Shown: positions 8,847 through 16,144 of the stretch, in pieces | How positions within the stretch are numbered: the stretch's first letter is position 1 | Layout: every line of letters begins with the position of its first letter | From: Rhodoferax sp. | Lineage (GTDB): Bacteria; Pseudomonadota; Gammaproteobacteria; Burkholderiales; Burkholderiaceae_C | Direction of reading: 5' to 3' | Length of the DNA: 64,000 nucleotides | Assembly: GCA_024235935.1 (NCBI GenBank) | Contig: JACKLL010000005.1 | Span: 183,410-247,409, forward strand | Notes under the pieces: model-generated | Database searches by the model: none | What the model was told of the DNA's origin: nothing | What the model saw: only the letters and a program-made list of their open reading frames with translations | Program-made: the position numbers and the translations under genes

Positions 8847-9332
8847 TCAGGGTTTGAATCGCCGGCGGATCTCCTCGATCCGTCGGCGGTTGACCCCCAG
8901 ATCCGATTGGCCCAGGCGGCTTGCGGATCGTACCTGGATGACCCCTGCCACCGGGTCCTGCCAGAACTCCACATCGTCGATGAAACCCATCCAGGGCGTT
9001 CGGAACTGGGCGTAGAGATAGTCCGGCTGTTCGCTGACGATGCGTGCACCATCCATCTGGCGGATCACGTCGACCAGACGCGCCATGGCGCTGGCCCTGT
9101 CCCCGCGATACGCGAGCGGTGCGATGCGGGCATATGCCATTTGCGGATTGTCGGGATACAGATCTGCCTGGCTGGAAACGCTGTTCGGTGTGGTGGCCGG
9201 CGGCGCCAGCCGGCCGTCGTGAACGCCCAGATTCGCTGGTTGCGAGCCGGCGAACAGACCCGCCTGCCCGGCTCCCATGGCGAGCAGCCCAAGCACCGCG
9301 AGGAGGATCAGGGTTCGCTTCAGAAATTTCAT
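8847..9332 (-). CDS. DUF1499 family exported or membrane-anchored protein
   Basis: A 161-residue protein with one N-terminal hydrophobic segment (about residues 5-28, signal peptide or anchor). A DUF1499 domain follows: NLGVHDGRLAPPATTPNSVSSQ, DGARIVSEQPDYLYAQFRT, GFIDDVEFWQD, IQVRSASRLGQSDLGVNRRRIEEIRRRF. The family has no established function and is common in proteobacteria and plastids. Its stop lies immediately next to the clpA stop on the other strand, with no spacer and no visible terminator between them. Confidence 0.9.
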   Translation of the reverse strand: MKFLKRTLILLAVLGLLAMGAGQAGLFAGSQPANLGVHDGRLAPPATTPNSVSSQADLYPDNPQMAYARIAPLAYRGDRASAMARLVDVIRQMDGARIVSEQPDYLYAQFRTPWMGFIDDVEFWQDPVAGVIQVRSASRLGQSDLGVNRRRIEEIRRRFKP

Positions 9333-9451
9333 ACGCTTTGCCTCAGGTGCCGCCGATTCGGGTTGTCCTTCGCGCCGACCCCCACGGGACGGGGGCCGAG
9401 GCTACAGCAAACCCGGATTGGCAGGCCTGCGCGCGCAGCGCAGGGCAGGCC

Positions 9452-10495
9452 TTATTTGAATCCGACCCGGTCGAGCATCTGCTGGACCTTGACCTGGTTC
9501 ATGCCAATCCGGCTGATCGGGGTATTGTCACTCTTGAAGCTGCCGCCCGTCATGGCCTTGAGCGCCGGGTTGTCGATCACGATGCCCTTGGCCGTGGGCC
9601 ACTCGTTGTTGCCGTTGGCGAAGTGGTTTTGCGCAGCGGGGCTGGCCAGATATTCCAGAAACCTGATCGCGTTCTCCGGGTTCTTGGCATTGCGCGCCAC
9701 GGCACCGCCAGCGACATTCACATGGGTTCCCCAACTGGACTGGTTCGGGAACACCACGCCGACGCGGTCGGTGATGGCCTTGTTCTCCGGGGCATCCGAC
9801 CGCATGATGCGGGCCAGGTAATAGGAGTTGGTGACCGCAATGGCGCACTCGCCAGAGGCCACGCCCTTGATCTGATCGGTGTCGCCGCCCTTGGGCGAAC
9901 GCGCCAGGTTGGCAACAACGCCCCGCAGCCATTGTTCGGCCTTCTGCTCTCCCATGTGCTCGGTCACGGCGCCGAACAGCGACAGGTTATAGGGGTGGGA
10001 GCCGGAGCGGATGCAGATCTTGCCCTTGTTCTGCGGGTCGGCCAGCTTTTCGTAGCTGTCGACGTCCTGTCGCTTGACGCGAACCTTGTCATAGACGATC
10101 ACGCGGGCGCGGGTCGAAAAGCCGAACCAGGCGATGTTTCCTTTGGCGTCAGGCGTGCTGCGCAGATTCGCGGGAATCGCAGATTCCAGCGCAGGCGAGC
10201 GGACACCCTGGAACAGTCCGTCTTCCTCGCCGCGCCACAGGCGCGCAGCATCGACCAGCAGGATGACATCTGCCGCCGACGCCGTGCCCTCGGCCTTGAG
10301 GCGGGCGAGAATACCGGCATCGTCGGAATCGACACGGTTGATCTTGATGCCGGTGGCCTTGGTGAAGTCCGAATACAGCGCTTCGTCGGTCGGGTAGTGC
10401 CGGGCCGAGTAGATATTGAGTTCGTTGGTCTGGGCCTGGCTGTTGGCGAGGACCAGCAGCAGGGTGCTGGCGGCGAGCAATGGTTTGATGGTCAT
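9452..10495 (-). CDS. Iron(III)-type ABC transporter periplasmic substrate-binding protein
   Basis: A 347-residue periplasmic binding protein of the FbpA/FutA/AfuA kind. A signal peptide (TIKPLLAASTLLLVLANSQA) is followed by ELNIYSARHYPTDEALYSDFTKATGI, the usual opening of ferric-binding proteins. VTNSYYLARIM carries the adjacent tyrosines used for Fe(III) coordination in FbpA. The C-terminal FLEYLASPAAQNHFANGNNEWP matches the family. The ATG at 10493-10495 is chosen because the open frame upstream is unlike any signal peptide. No permease or ATPase genes lie next to it, so it is an orphan here. A Fur-box-like sequence about 57 bases upstream supports iron regulation. Confidence 0.92.
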   Translation of the reverse strand: MTIKPLLAASTLLLVLANSQAQTNELNIYSARHYPTDEALYSDFTKATGIKINRVDSDDAGILARLKAEGTASAADVILLVDAARLWRGEEDGLFQGVRSPALESAIPANLRSTPDAKGNIAWFGFSTRARVIVYDKVRVKRQDVDSYEKLADPQNKGKICIRSGSHPYNLSLFGAVTEHMGEQKAEQWLRGVVANLARSPKGGDTDQIKGVASGECAIAVTNSYYLARIMRSDAPENKAITDRVGVVFPNQSSWGTHVNVAGGAVARNAKNPENAIRFLEYLASPAAQNHFANGNNEWPTAKGIVIDNPALKAMTGGSFKSDNTPISRIGMNQVKVQQMLDRVGFK

Positions 10496-10551
10496 GGGAG
10501 ATGGGATGAAGAACGGGATTGAAAAATGCACGTTGTAGCGCCGATCATAAA

Positions 10552-10570
10552 GCAAACGCGAATCATTCCC
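10552..10570 (-). promoter_or_regulatory. Fur-box-like operator of the iron-binding protein gene
   Basis: Read on the minus strand, GGGAATGATTCGCGTTTGC matches the 19-base Fur consensus (GATAATGATTCTCATTATC) at 13 positions, including the continuous core AATGATTC. It lies 57 bases upstream of the iron-binding protein start and is also close to the divergent patatin gene. Confidence 0.55.
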
Positions 10571-10628
10571 AATAACATCGTCGTGGGTGCGGTGATGGTG
10601 CATGCCACCATGCGTGACGGAACCTCCC

Positions 10629-11576
10629 ATGCCTGATGCGCGTGCCATGCTCCGGATGCGCGGCTTCTTGCCGGGTCGATGGCGGTCTGTCCTGTGCCTG
10701 CTGGCAGGGCTGGTGCTCGTCGGTTGTACGTCGACGCCGATTGCGCCGCCGCCGGTTCCATCGCCCGCCGTGGTCGTACCGCCAGCACCCAGGCCGCCAC
10801 CCCGCATCGGGCTGGCCCTGGGCGGCGGTGCAGCCCGCGGCTTTGCCCATGTCGGTGTGATCCAGGTGCTCGAAGAGGCCGGCATCCGGCCGTCACTGGT
10901 GGTCGGGACGTCGGCCGGTAGCCTGGTCGCGGCCATCTACGCCAGCGGTCGCAGTGGTGCGCAGATGCAGCAGATCGCCGAAGACATGGAAGAGGCCAGC
11001 CTGACCGACTGGACGCTGCCGCTGTTTCGCCGCGGCGTTCTGCGAGGCGATGCGTTGTCGCGCTACGTGAACCAGCAGGTCGAGCGCCGGCCGATCGAGG
11101 CGATGGCGATGCCGCTGGGTATTGTGGCGACCGATCTGGCCAGTGGCGAGGGCATCGTCTTTCGCCGTGGCGACACCGGCCTGGCCGTCCGTGCCTCGAG
11201 TGCCATCCCGGCGCTGTTCCAGCCGGTACGCATCGGCGGGCATGACTATGTCGATGGAGGCCTGGTGGCCCCGGTGCCGGTGCGGTTTGCGCGCGACATG
11301 GGCGCCGAACTGGTGATCGCGGTCGACATCTCGGGGGCACCGCAGGGCAATGGCACCGATGGCGTGCTGCAGGTACTGATGCAGACCTTTTCCATCATGG
11401 GCAAGAGCATCAGCGCACTGGAGCTGCGAGGCGCCGATGTGGTCGTGCGGCCGGTGCTCCAGGACGTGGGCAGTGCCGATTTTGCTGCGCGCAAGCGCTC
11501 GATCGAGGCCGGGCGCGCGGCGATGCTGGCGTCCTTGCCGGCGCTCAGGACCCAATTGGCGCGGCTTGCGCAGTAG
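10629..11576 (+). CDS. Patatin-like phospholipase lipoprotein (RssA/NTE family)
   Basis: Predicted serine lipid acyl hydrolase anchored as a lipoprotein. The 315-residue form starting at 10629 has a hydrophobic segment ending in the lipobox LVGC (Cys33) and a Pro-rich linker. The patatin domain then has oxyanion loop GGGAARG (65-71), nucleophile elbow GTSAGS (Ser95) and the catalytic Asp in YVDGGLVAPVPV. An upstream ATG at 10602 is possible, but the second Met gives a better lipoprotein signal. It is divergent from the iron-binding protein and convergent with the cyclase gene. Its substrate is unknown. Confidence 0.9.
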   Translation: MPDARAMLRMRGFLPGRWRSVLCLLAGLVLVGCTSTPIAPPPVPSPAVVVPPAPRPPPRIGLALGGGAARGFAHVGVIQVLEEAGIRPSLVVGTSAGSLVAAIYASGRSGAQMQQIAEDMEEASLTDWTLPLFRRGVLRGDALSRYVNQQVERRPIEAMAMPLGIVATDLASGEGIVFRRGDTGLAVRASSAIPALFQPVRIGGHDYVDGGLVAPVPVRFARDMGAELVIAVDISGAPQGNGTDGVLQVLMQTFSIMGKSISALELRGADVVVRPVLQDVGSADFAARKRSIEAGRAAMLASLPALRTQLARLAQ

Positions 11577-11637
11577 GGCGGTCGCGAAGCGGCGACTGCA
11601 TGGTGCCGGGGGATGCGGTGGGCTGCGGGGTGCCCCG

Positions 11638-13509
11638 TCAGGCAGCCATCGCTGGCAACGCGAGCTTGCGCACCTCGGGGATGACGATGATGGTGATGCC
11701 CTGTTCCCGATTGCGCACGGTGATCTTCTCGTGTCGCAGCGCGCCGACGTCCAGGCCGGCGTGCGCAGCGACGCTTGCGGACACGATCAGCTGGCACTGA
11801 AACTCCTTGGTCAGGTCCTGCAGCCGGCTGGCCGTGTTCACCACGTCTCCGACGGCTGTCAGGTAGGTTGCCACCCCGCGCCCCATGTGGCCGACCACGG
11901 TCGATCCGCAGTGGATGCCGATGCCCAGTCGCAGCGGCTCGGCCAGTTCCTCGTGCAGGTCCGTGCTCAGGTCGTCGATGGCCTTCTGCATGCGGGACGC
12001 CGCCTGCATGGCCTCGCGTGCGCCGGCTTTGAGCCCCGTGTGAACACCGAACAAGGCCATCACGCCGTCGCCGGTGAACTGGTTGGCAATGCCTCCGGCG
12101 CCCTCGATGGCCTGCCCCACGGCCTCGAAATAGCGGTTGAGCAGGAACACCACATCGTAGGGCAGGCGCCGCTCCGACAGACCGGTGAACCCACGCAGGT
12201 CGGCGAACAGCACACAGATATCGCGCTCCTCACCGGCGATGGCCTGTCCCTGCACCAGCGCCAGCGCGGGTGGCAGGCTGGGCGGAATCAGCGGCGTGAC
12301 CCGGATGTCCTGCTGCGGTCGCAACTGGCAGGCCAGACGGACGTTGCCTGCTGCCCCTACGCGGGCCAGCACCCGTGCCTCCGTACTGCTGGGTTCGGGC
12401 AGGCCGCCGAGCGGGGCATCGACGCGGATGCGGCAGGTGGAGCAGCGGCCACGTCCGCCGCAAACCGCCGCATGGGCGATGCCGGCCAGCCGGCTGGACT
12501 CGAGCACGGTGAATCCCCGGGGGACCGTGACCACCTGCTGGTTCGGATACCGGATGCGGACCGAGCGTCCAGCCTCATGCCACTGGCGCATCGCGCGCGC
12601 CAGCAGCGTCAGTCCCAGCAGTACCGCCAGCGCGATCAGGATGGCGTCGCGGGTCTGGTACAACGCTGCCAGCGCAAACGCATTGGGCGCCTGGGCGTCG
12701 ATAAAGGTCTGGTTCAACCATTCGGGATCACTGGCCAGCACCGATACATAACGGCCCGCCTGCGCGAAGCCCAGCAGCGCCAGCACCGGAACCAGAATCG
12801 CCAGCGTGTACAGCACCATGGCCATCCGGTAGTAGTACGGCCGCATCCGCAAGGCGTAGTGGATACCGATGCAGCCATGGGTCCAGGCCACCAGCAGCAG
12901 CACGCTTTGCCACAGGCCCAGTTCCGGCCGCAATTGCCAGAACAGCAGTACCAGCATGGTGTAGGAATCCTGGTAGCCGTGGACCTGTGCGGCAACCCGC
13001 GTCAGGATGGCATGGTTCACCAGTACCAATGGTATGAACAGGCCCAGTGCCAGTTGCACGCCTTGCCACAGCGGCATGCGCAGATGGCGGCGCAGGTAGA
13101 TGGCCCAGAACGCCAGCGCCAAGTGGACCAGTATGGCTCCCAGCAGCAGCGCGGAGCCGACCGGATTGCGCCATACGGCCAGAAACAGCCAGCGTCCGTC
13201 TTCCATCGCCTGCAGCGAGATCAGGCCCAGTGCATGGTTGAGCAGGTGGGTGCTGACAAAGCTGAACAGGATCAGGCCCGAATAGAGCCGGATGCGGCGA
13301 ATGCCGCCCGCGCTGAACCAGTCCCGCACGGTGCGCCGGATGGCAACCCGTGCGCGGGATGCGCCTCTCAAGTCCGCCGCCCCATGGGTATCGGGGGCCG
13401 GCCGGGGAGAAGGCCGGCCAAAGGGGGGCGGGGAAGCGTGGCAAGGTCCGGCATGGGCATGGCGCAATGCTAACGCGACGCCAGCCGTGCCATCGGCCCG
13501 AATCGGCAA
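11638..13509 (-). CDS. Class III nucleotide cyclase fused to a His-rich membrane domain and a 2Fe-2S ferredoxin domain
   Basis: Predicted membrane adenylate cyclase with redox modules. Numbered from the TTG at 13509, residues 75-305 carry several membrane helices. Their histidines (88, 92, 129, 166, 211, 217) are spaced as in b-type cytochromes. Residues 315-405 are a plant-type ferredoxin with Cys350-x5-Cys356-x2-Cys359 and Cys394. Residues 425-620 are a class III cyclase with metal Asp436 and Asp481 and transition-state Asn558 and Arg562. The usual lysine near the second Asp is Gln477. The first 60 residues look non-coding (an 8-base inverted repeat lies at 13396-13419), so a GTG at 13329 (563 residues) may be the true start. 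It is divergent from the glycan cluster. Confidence 0.88.
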   Translation of the reverse strand: MPIRADGTAGVALALRHAHAGPCHASPPPFGRPSPRPAPDTHGAADLRGASRARVAIRRTVRDWFSAGGIRRIRLYSGLILFSFVSTHLLNHALGLISLQAMEDGRWLFLAVWRNPVGSALLLGAILVHLALAFWAIYLRRHLRMPLWQGVQLALGLFIPLVLVNHAILTRVAAQVHGYQDSYTMLVLLFWQLRPELGLWQSVLLLVAWTHGCIGIHYALRMRPYYYRMAMVLYTLAILVPVLALLGFAQAGRYVSVLASDPEWLNQTFIDAQAPNAFALAALYQTRDAILIALAVLLGLTLLARAMRQWHEAGRSVRIRYPNQQVVTVPRGFTVLESSRLAGIAHAAVCGGRGRCSTCRIRVDAPLGGLPEPSSTEARVLARVGAAGNVRLACQLRPQQDIRVTPLIPPSLPPALALVQGQAIAGEERDICVLFADLRGFTGLSERRLPYDVVFLLNRYFEAVGQAIEGAGGIANQFTGDGVMALFGVHTGLKAGAREAMQAASRMQKAIDDLSTDLHEELAEPLRLGIGIHCGSTVVGHMGRGVATYLTAVGDVVNTASRLQDLTKEFQCQLIVSASVAAHAGLDVGALRHEKITVRNREQGITIIVIPEVRKLALPAMAA

Positions 13510-13621
13510 ATCCGGGCTGCGAAAATCGCAGAACTATAATTTCCCTTCGCTCCACGCGCGGGCACAACGGCAAGCCAACCCCCCCATTCAGCCTGGCGAG
13601 ACGAATCGATTGGAGAGCACG

Positions 13622-14845
13622 ATGGAGCGCGACCGCAAAGATACCCGGATCCTGATCTACAGCCACGACACCTTCGGGCTGGGACACCTGCGCCGCTGCC
13701 GCACCATTGCGCATGCGCTGGTCGACCGCTTCAAGCACCTGTCGGTGCTGATCCTGTCGGGTTCGCCGATCATCGGCAGTTTCGACTTTCGCTCGCGCGT
13801 CGACTTCGTGCGGGTTCCCGGCGTGGTCAAGCTGCGAAATGGCGAGTACACGCCGCTGAACCTGCACATTGATGTCGACCAGATGCTGGAGATGCGTGCG
13901 TCCATCATCAAGCACACGGCCGAGATGTTCGACCCCGACATCTTCATCGTCGACAAGGAACCGCTGGGGCTGCGCGGCGAGGTGCTGGAGACGCTGAAGA
14001 TGCTCAAGCAGCGCGGCACGCGACTGGTCATGGGCCTGCGCGATGTGATGGACGAGCCCAAGCTGCTGGTGCCCGAGTGGCAGCGCAAGAAGGTGCTGCC
14101 AGCGCTGCGCGACCTGTACGACGAAATCTGGATCTACGGCCTGCCGCAGATCTGCGAACCGCTTGATGGCATCACGCTGCCGGCCAGTGTACGCAAAAAG
14201 ATCACCTATACGGGTTACCTGGCCCGCGAAGTGTCGACCGCCGGTGCGCCGCCCCGTTTGCCCGAGATCACCAAGAAGCCGTACATCCTGGTTACCACCG
14301 GCGGTGGCGGCGACGGCGAGGAACTCATCGACTGGGTGTTGCGCGCCTACGAACACGATCCCATGTTGCCGTACCCGGCCCTGCTGGTGCTCGGGCCGTT
14401 CATGCAGCCGGAGAAGCAGACCGAGTTCATGAACCGGGCGGCCAAGCTCAAGCGGGTCGACGCGATCACCTTTCACAGCAACCTCGAGGCGCTGGTGGCA
14501 GGCGCCAGCGGTGTGGTAGCGATGGGCGGCTACAACACCTTCTGCGAAGTCCTGTCGCTGGACAAGCGCGCGCTCATCATTCCGCGCACCAAGCCGCGTC
14601 TGGAGCAGTTCATCCGCGCCTCCAGCGCGGCCAATCTGGGCCTCGTGAGCATGTTGCTCGAGGACGGCGCGCGCGACCCCGAGGTCATGGCCGAGGCCTT
14701 GCGCGCCTTGCCCCGCCAGCCGCTGCCATCGTCGGTCGTCGTTCCGGGCCTGCTCGAGGGACTGCCCAACGTGGCCAAGCTGGTCGCGCCGTGGATTCAG
14801 CGCCCCGACGACGAACAGCCCAACGTGGTGGCGCGTATTGGCTGA
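13622..14845 (+). CDS. MurG-like (GT28-type) glycosyltransferase, first gene of glycan cluster
   Basis: A 407-residue GT-B protein. The N-terminal half begins RILIYSHDTFGLGHLRRCRTIAHAL, a Gly-rich donor or acceptor loop. The C-terminal half has ILVTTGGGGDGEELIDW and the late motif GVVAMGGYNTFCEVLSLDKRALIIP, like the UDP-sugar-binding end of MurG and MGDG synthases. It has no signal peptide or membrane span, so it is cytoplasmic or peripheral. The start at 13622 is the first Met in the conserved region, 112 bases from the cyclase start on the opposite strand. Its sugar and acceptor cannot be read from sequence. It resembles the cluster gene at 19991, suggesting an old duplication. Confidence 0.85.
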   Translation: MERDRKDTRILIYSHDTFGLGHLRRCRTIAHALVDRFKHLSVLILSGSPIIGSFDFRSRVDFVRVPGVVKLRNGEYTPLNLHIDVDQMLEMRASIIKHTAEMFDPDIFIVDKEPLGLRGEVLETLKMLKQRGTRLVMGLRDVMDEPKLLVPEWQRKKVLPALRDLYDEIWIYGLPQICEPLDGITLPASVRKKITYTGYLAREVSTAGAPPRLPEITKKPYILVTTGGGGDGEELIDWVLRAYEHDPMLPYPALLVLGPFMQPEKQTEFMNRAAKLKRVDAITFHSNLEALVAGASGVVAMGGYNTFCEVLSLDKRALIIPRTKPRLEQFIRASSAANLGLVSMLLEDGARDPEVMAEALRALPRQPLPSSVVVPGLLEGLPNVAKLVAPWIQRPDDEQPNVVARIG

Positions 14846-16115
14846 GACGCCGGTGGCGGGATCCGGCGGCGCAGGGCGCGTCGCCTTTGTTCTCAAGGGT
14901 TATCCCCGCCTGTCCGAGACCTTCATCGCCCAGGAGATCGCCGCGCTCGAGCGCCGGGGCCTGCCGATCCTGATCGTCTCGCTGCGGCATCCGACCGACA
15001 GCCAGGTGCATCCCATCCATGCCGAGATCAAGGCGCCGGTGGTCTATCTGCCCGAATACCTTTACAACGATCCGCTGCGCGTGCTGCGGGCCTGGTGGCG
15101 CGCGCGTCGGATGCCTGGCTATGCCGGCGCGCGGGCCCAGTGGTTGCGTGACTGGTGGCGTGACCGCACGGCCAACCGTGGCCGTCGTTTTGGCCAGGCG
15201 CTGGTGCTGGCCGCCGAGCTGCCGTCCGACGTGGTGCGGTTGCATGCGCATTTCCTGCACACGCCAGCCTCGGTGACGCGTTATGCGGCCATGATGCGCG
15301 GCCTGCCGTGGTCCGGCTCGGCCCATGCCAAGGACATCTGGACCTCACCCCCATGGGAGCTGCGCGAGAAGCTCGCGTCCTGCGACTGGCAGGTGACCTG
15401 CACCGCGACAAATCGCGATTACCTGGACACGCTGGCTCCGCCGGGACGGGTGGAGCTGGTCTATCACGGGCTCGACCTGCAGCGCTTTGAGCCCGATCCT
15501 TCGCCGCGCGCTGCGCGCGATGGCCATTCCGCCGACGATCCCGTCGTGCTATTGTCGGTCGGGCGGCTGGTCGAGAAGAAGGGTACCGACATCCTGCTCG
15601 ATGCGCTGGCCCTGTTGCCGCCCGAACTGCATTGGCGACTGGTGCATGTCGGTGGCGGGCCGCTGCGCAAGACGCTGCAGGCCCGGGCCGAGGCCTTGGG
15701 GCTGGACAAGCGCATCACATGGTCCGGCGCGCTGGCCCAGCAGCAGGTCATTGCGCTGTACCGCGGTGCCGACCTGTTTGCGCTGGCCAGCCGGATTGCC
15801 GGCGACGGCGACCGCGATGGCCTGCCCAACGTGCTGATGGAAGCGCAGAGCCAGGGTGTCGCCTGCGTGGCCACCGACGTCTCCGCCATTCACGAACTCA
15901 TCATCGACGGCCAGACCGGCCTGCTGGTTCCTCCGCAGGACCCGCAGGCGCTGGCGCAGGCGCTCGAATCGATGATCCGCAATCCCCAGCGGCGCCAGGC
16001 CCTGGGGCAGGCGGGTCGGTTGCGGGTGAGTGCCGAGTTCGGGCTGTCGAGCAACATCGAGCGGCTGGCGCGCAAATTCGGACTTCCCGCGGCCAGCGGC
16101 ACCCCGTCCGCCTGA
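14838..16115 (+). CDS. GT4-family glycosyltransferase
   Basis: A 425-residue retaining GT-B enzyme. The N-terminus has VAFVLKGYPRLSETFIAQEIAAL, the usual opening of colanic-acid-type and WcaL-like transferases. The C-terminal half has LLSVGRLVEKKGTDILLDAL and the donor-binding GLPNVLMEAQSQGVACVATDVSAIHELI with the EX7E-like pattern. It starts with TTG, overlapping the previous gene's stop by eight bases, so it is translationally coupled. It ends 29 bases before the convergent asparagine synthetase gene. Membership of the same pathway as its neighbours is inference from overlap. Confidence 0.88.
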   Translation: MAETPVAGSGGAGRVAFVLKGYPRLSETFIAQEIAALERRGLPILIVSLRHPTDSQVHPIHAEIKAPVVYLPEYLYNDPLRVLRAWWRARRMPGYAGARAQWLRDWWRDRTANRGRRFGQALVLAAELPSDVVRLHAHFLHTPASVTRYAAMMRGLPWSGSAHAKDIWTSPPWELREKLASCDWQVTCTATNRDYLDTLAPPGRVELVYHGLDLQRFEPDPSPRAARDGHSADDPVVLLSVGRLVEKKGTDILLDALALLPPELHWRLVHVGGGPLRKTLQARAEALGLDKRITWSGALAQQQVIALYRGADLFALASRIAGDGDRDGLPNVLMEAQSQGVACVATDVSAIHELIIDGQTGLLVPPQDPQALAQALESMIRNPQRRQALGQAGRLRVSAEFGLSSNIERLARKFGLPAASGTPSA

Positions 16116-16144
16116 ACCGCACCCGGCGGTTCCTGGCGGGCAAT

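Noticed and set aside
13396..13419. GGCCGGCC inverted repeat as a terminator
   Set aside because: No T-tract on either strand; it more likely marks non-coding DNA before the cyclase start.
11437..13473. Long open frame antisense to the cyclase gene
   Set aside because: Composition is Gln/His/Arg-rich and follows third-codon GC of the real gene; no family resemblance.
12728..14896. Long minus-strand open frame across the first glycosyltransferase gene
   Set aside because: It overlaps the clear GT-B protein in antisense and shows no motif.
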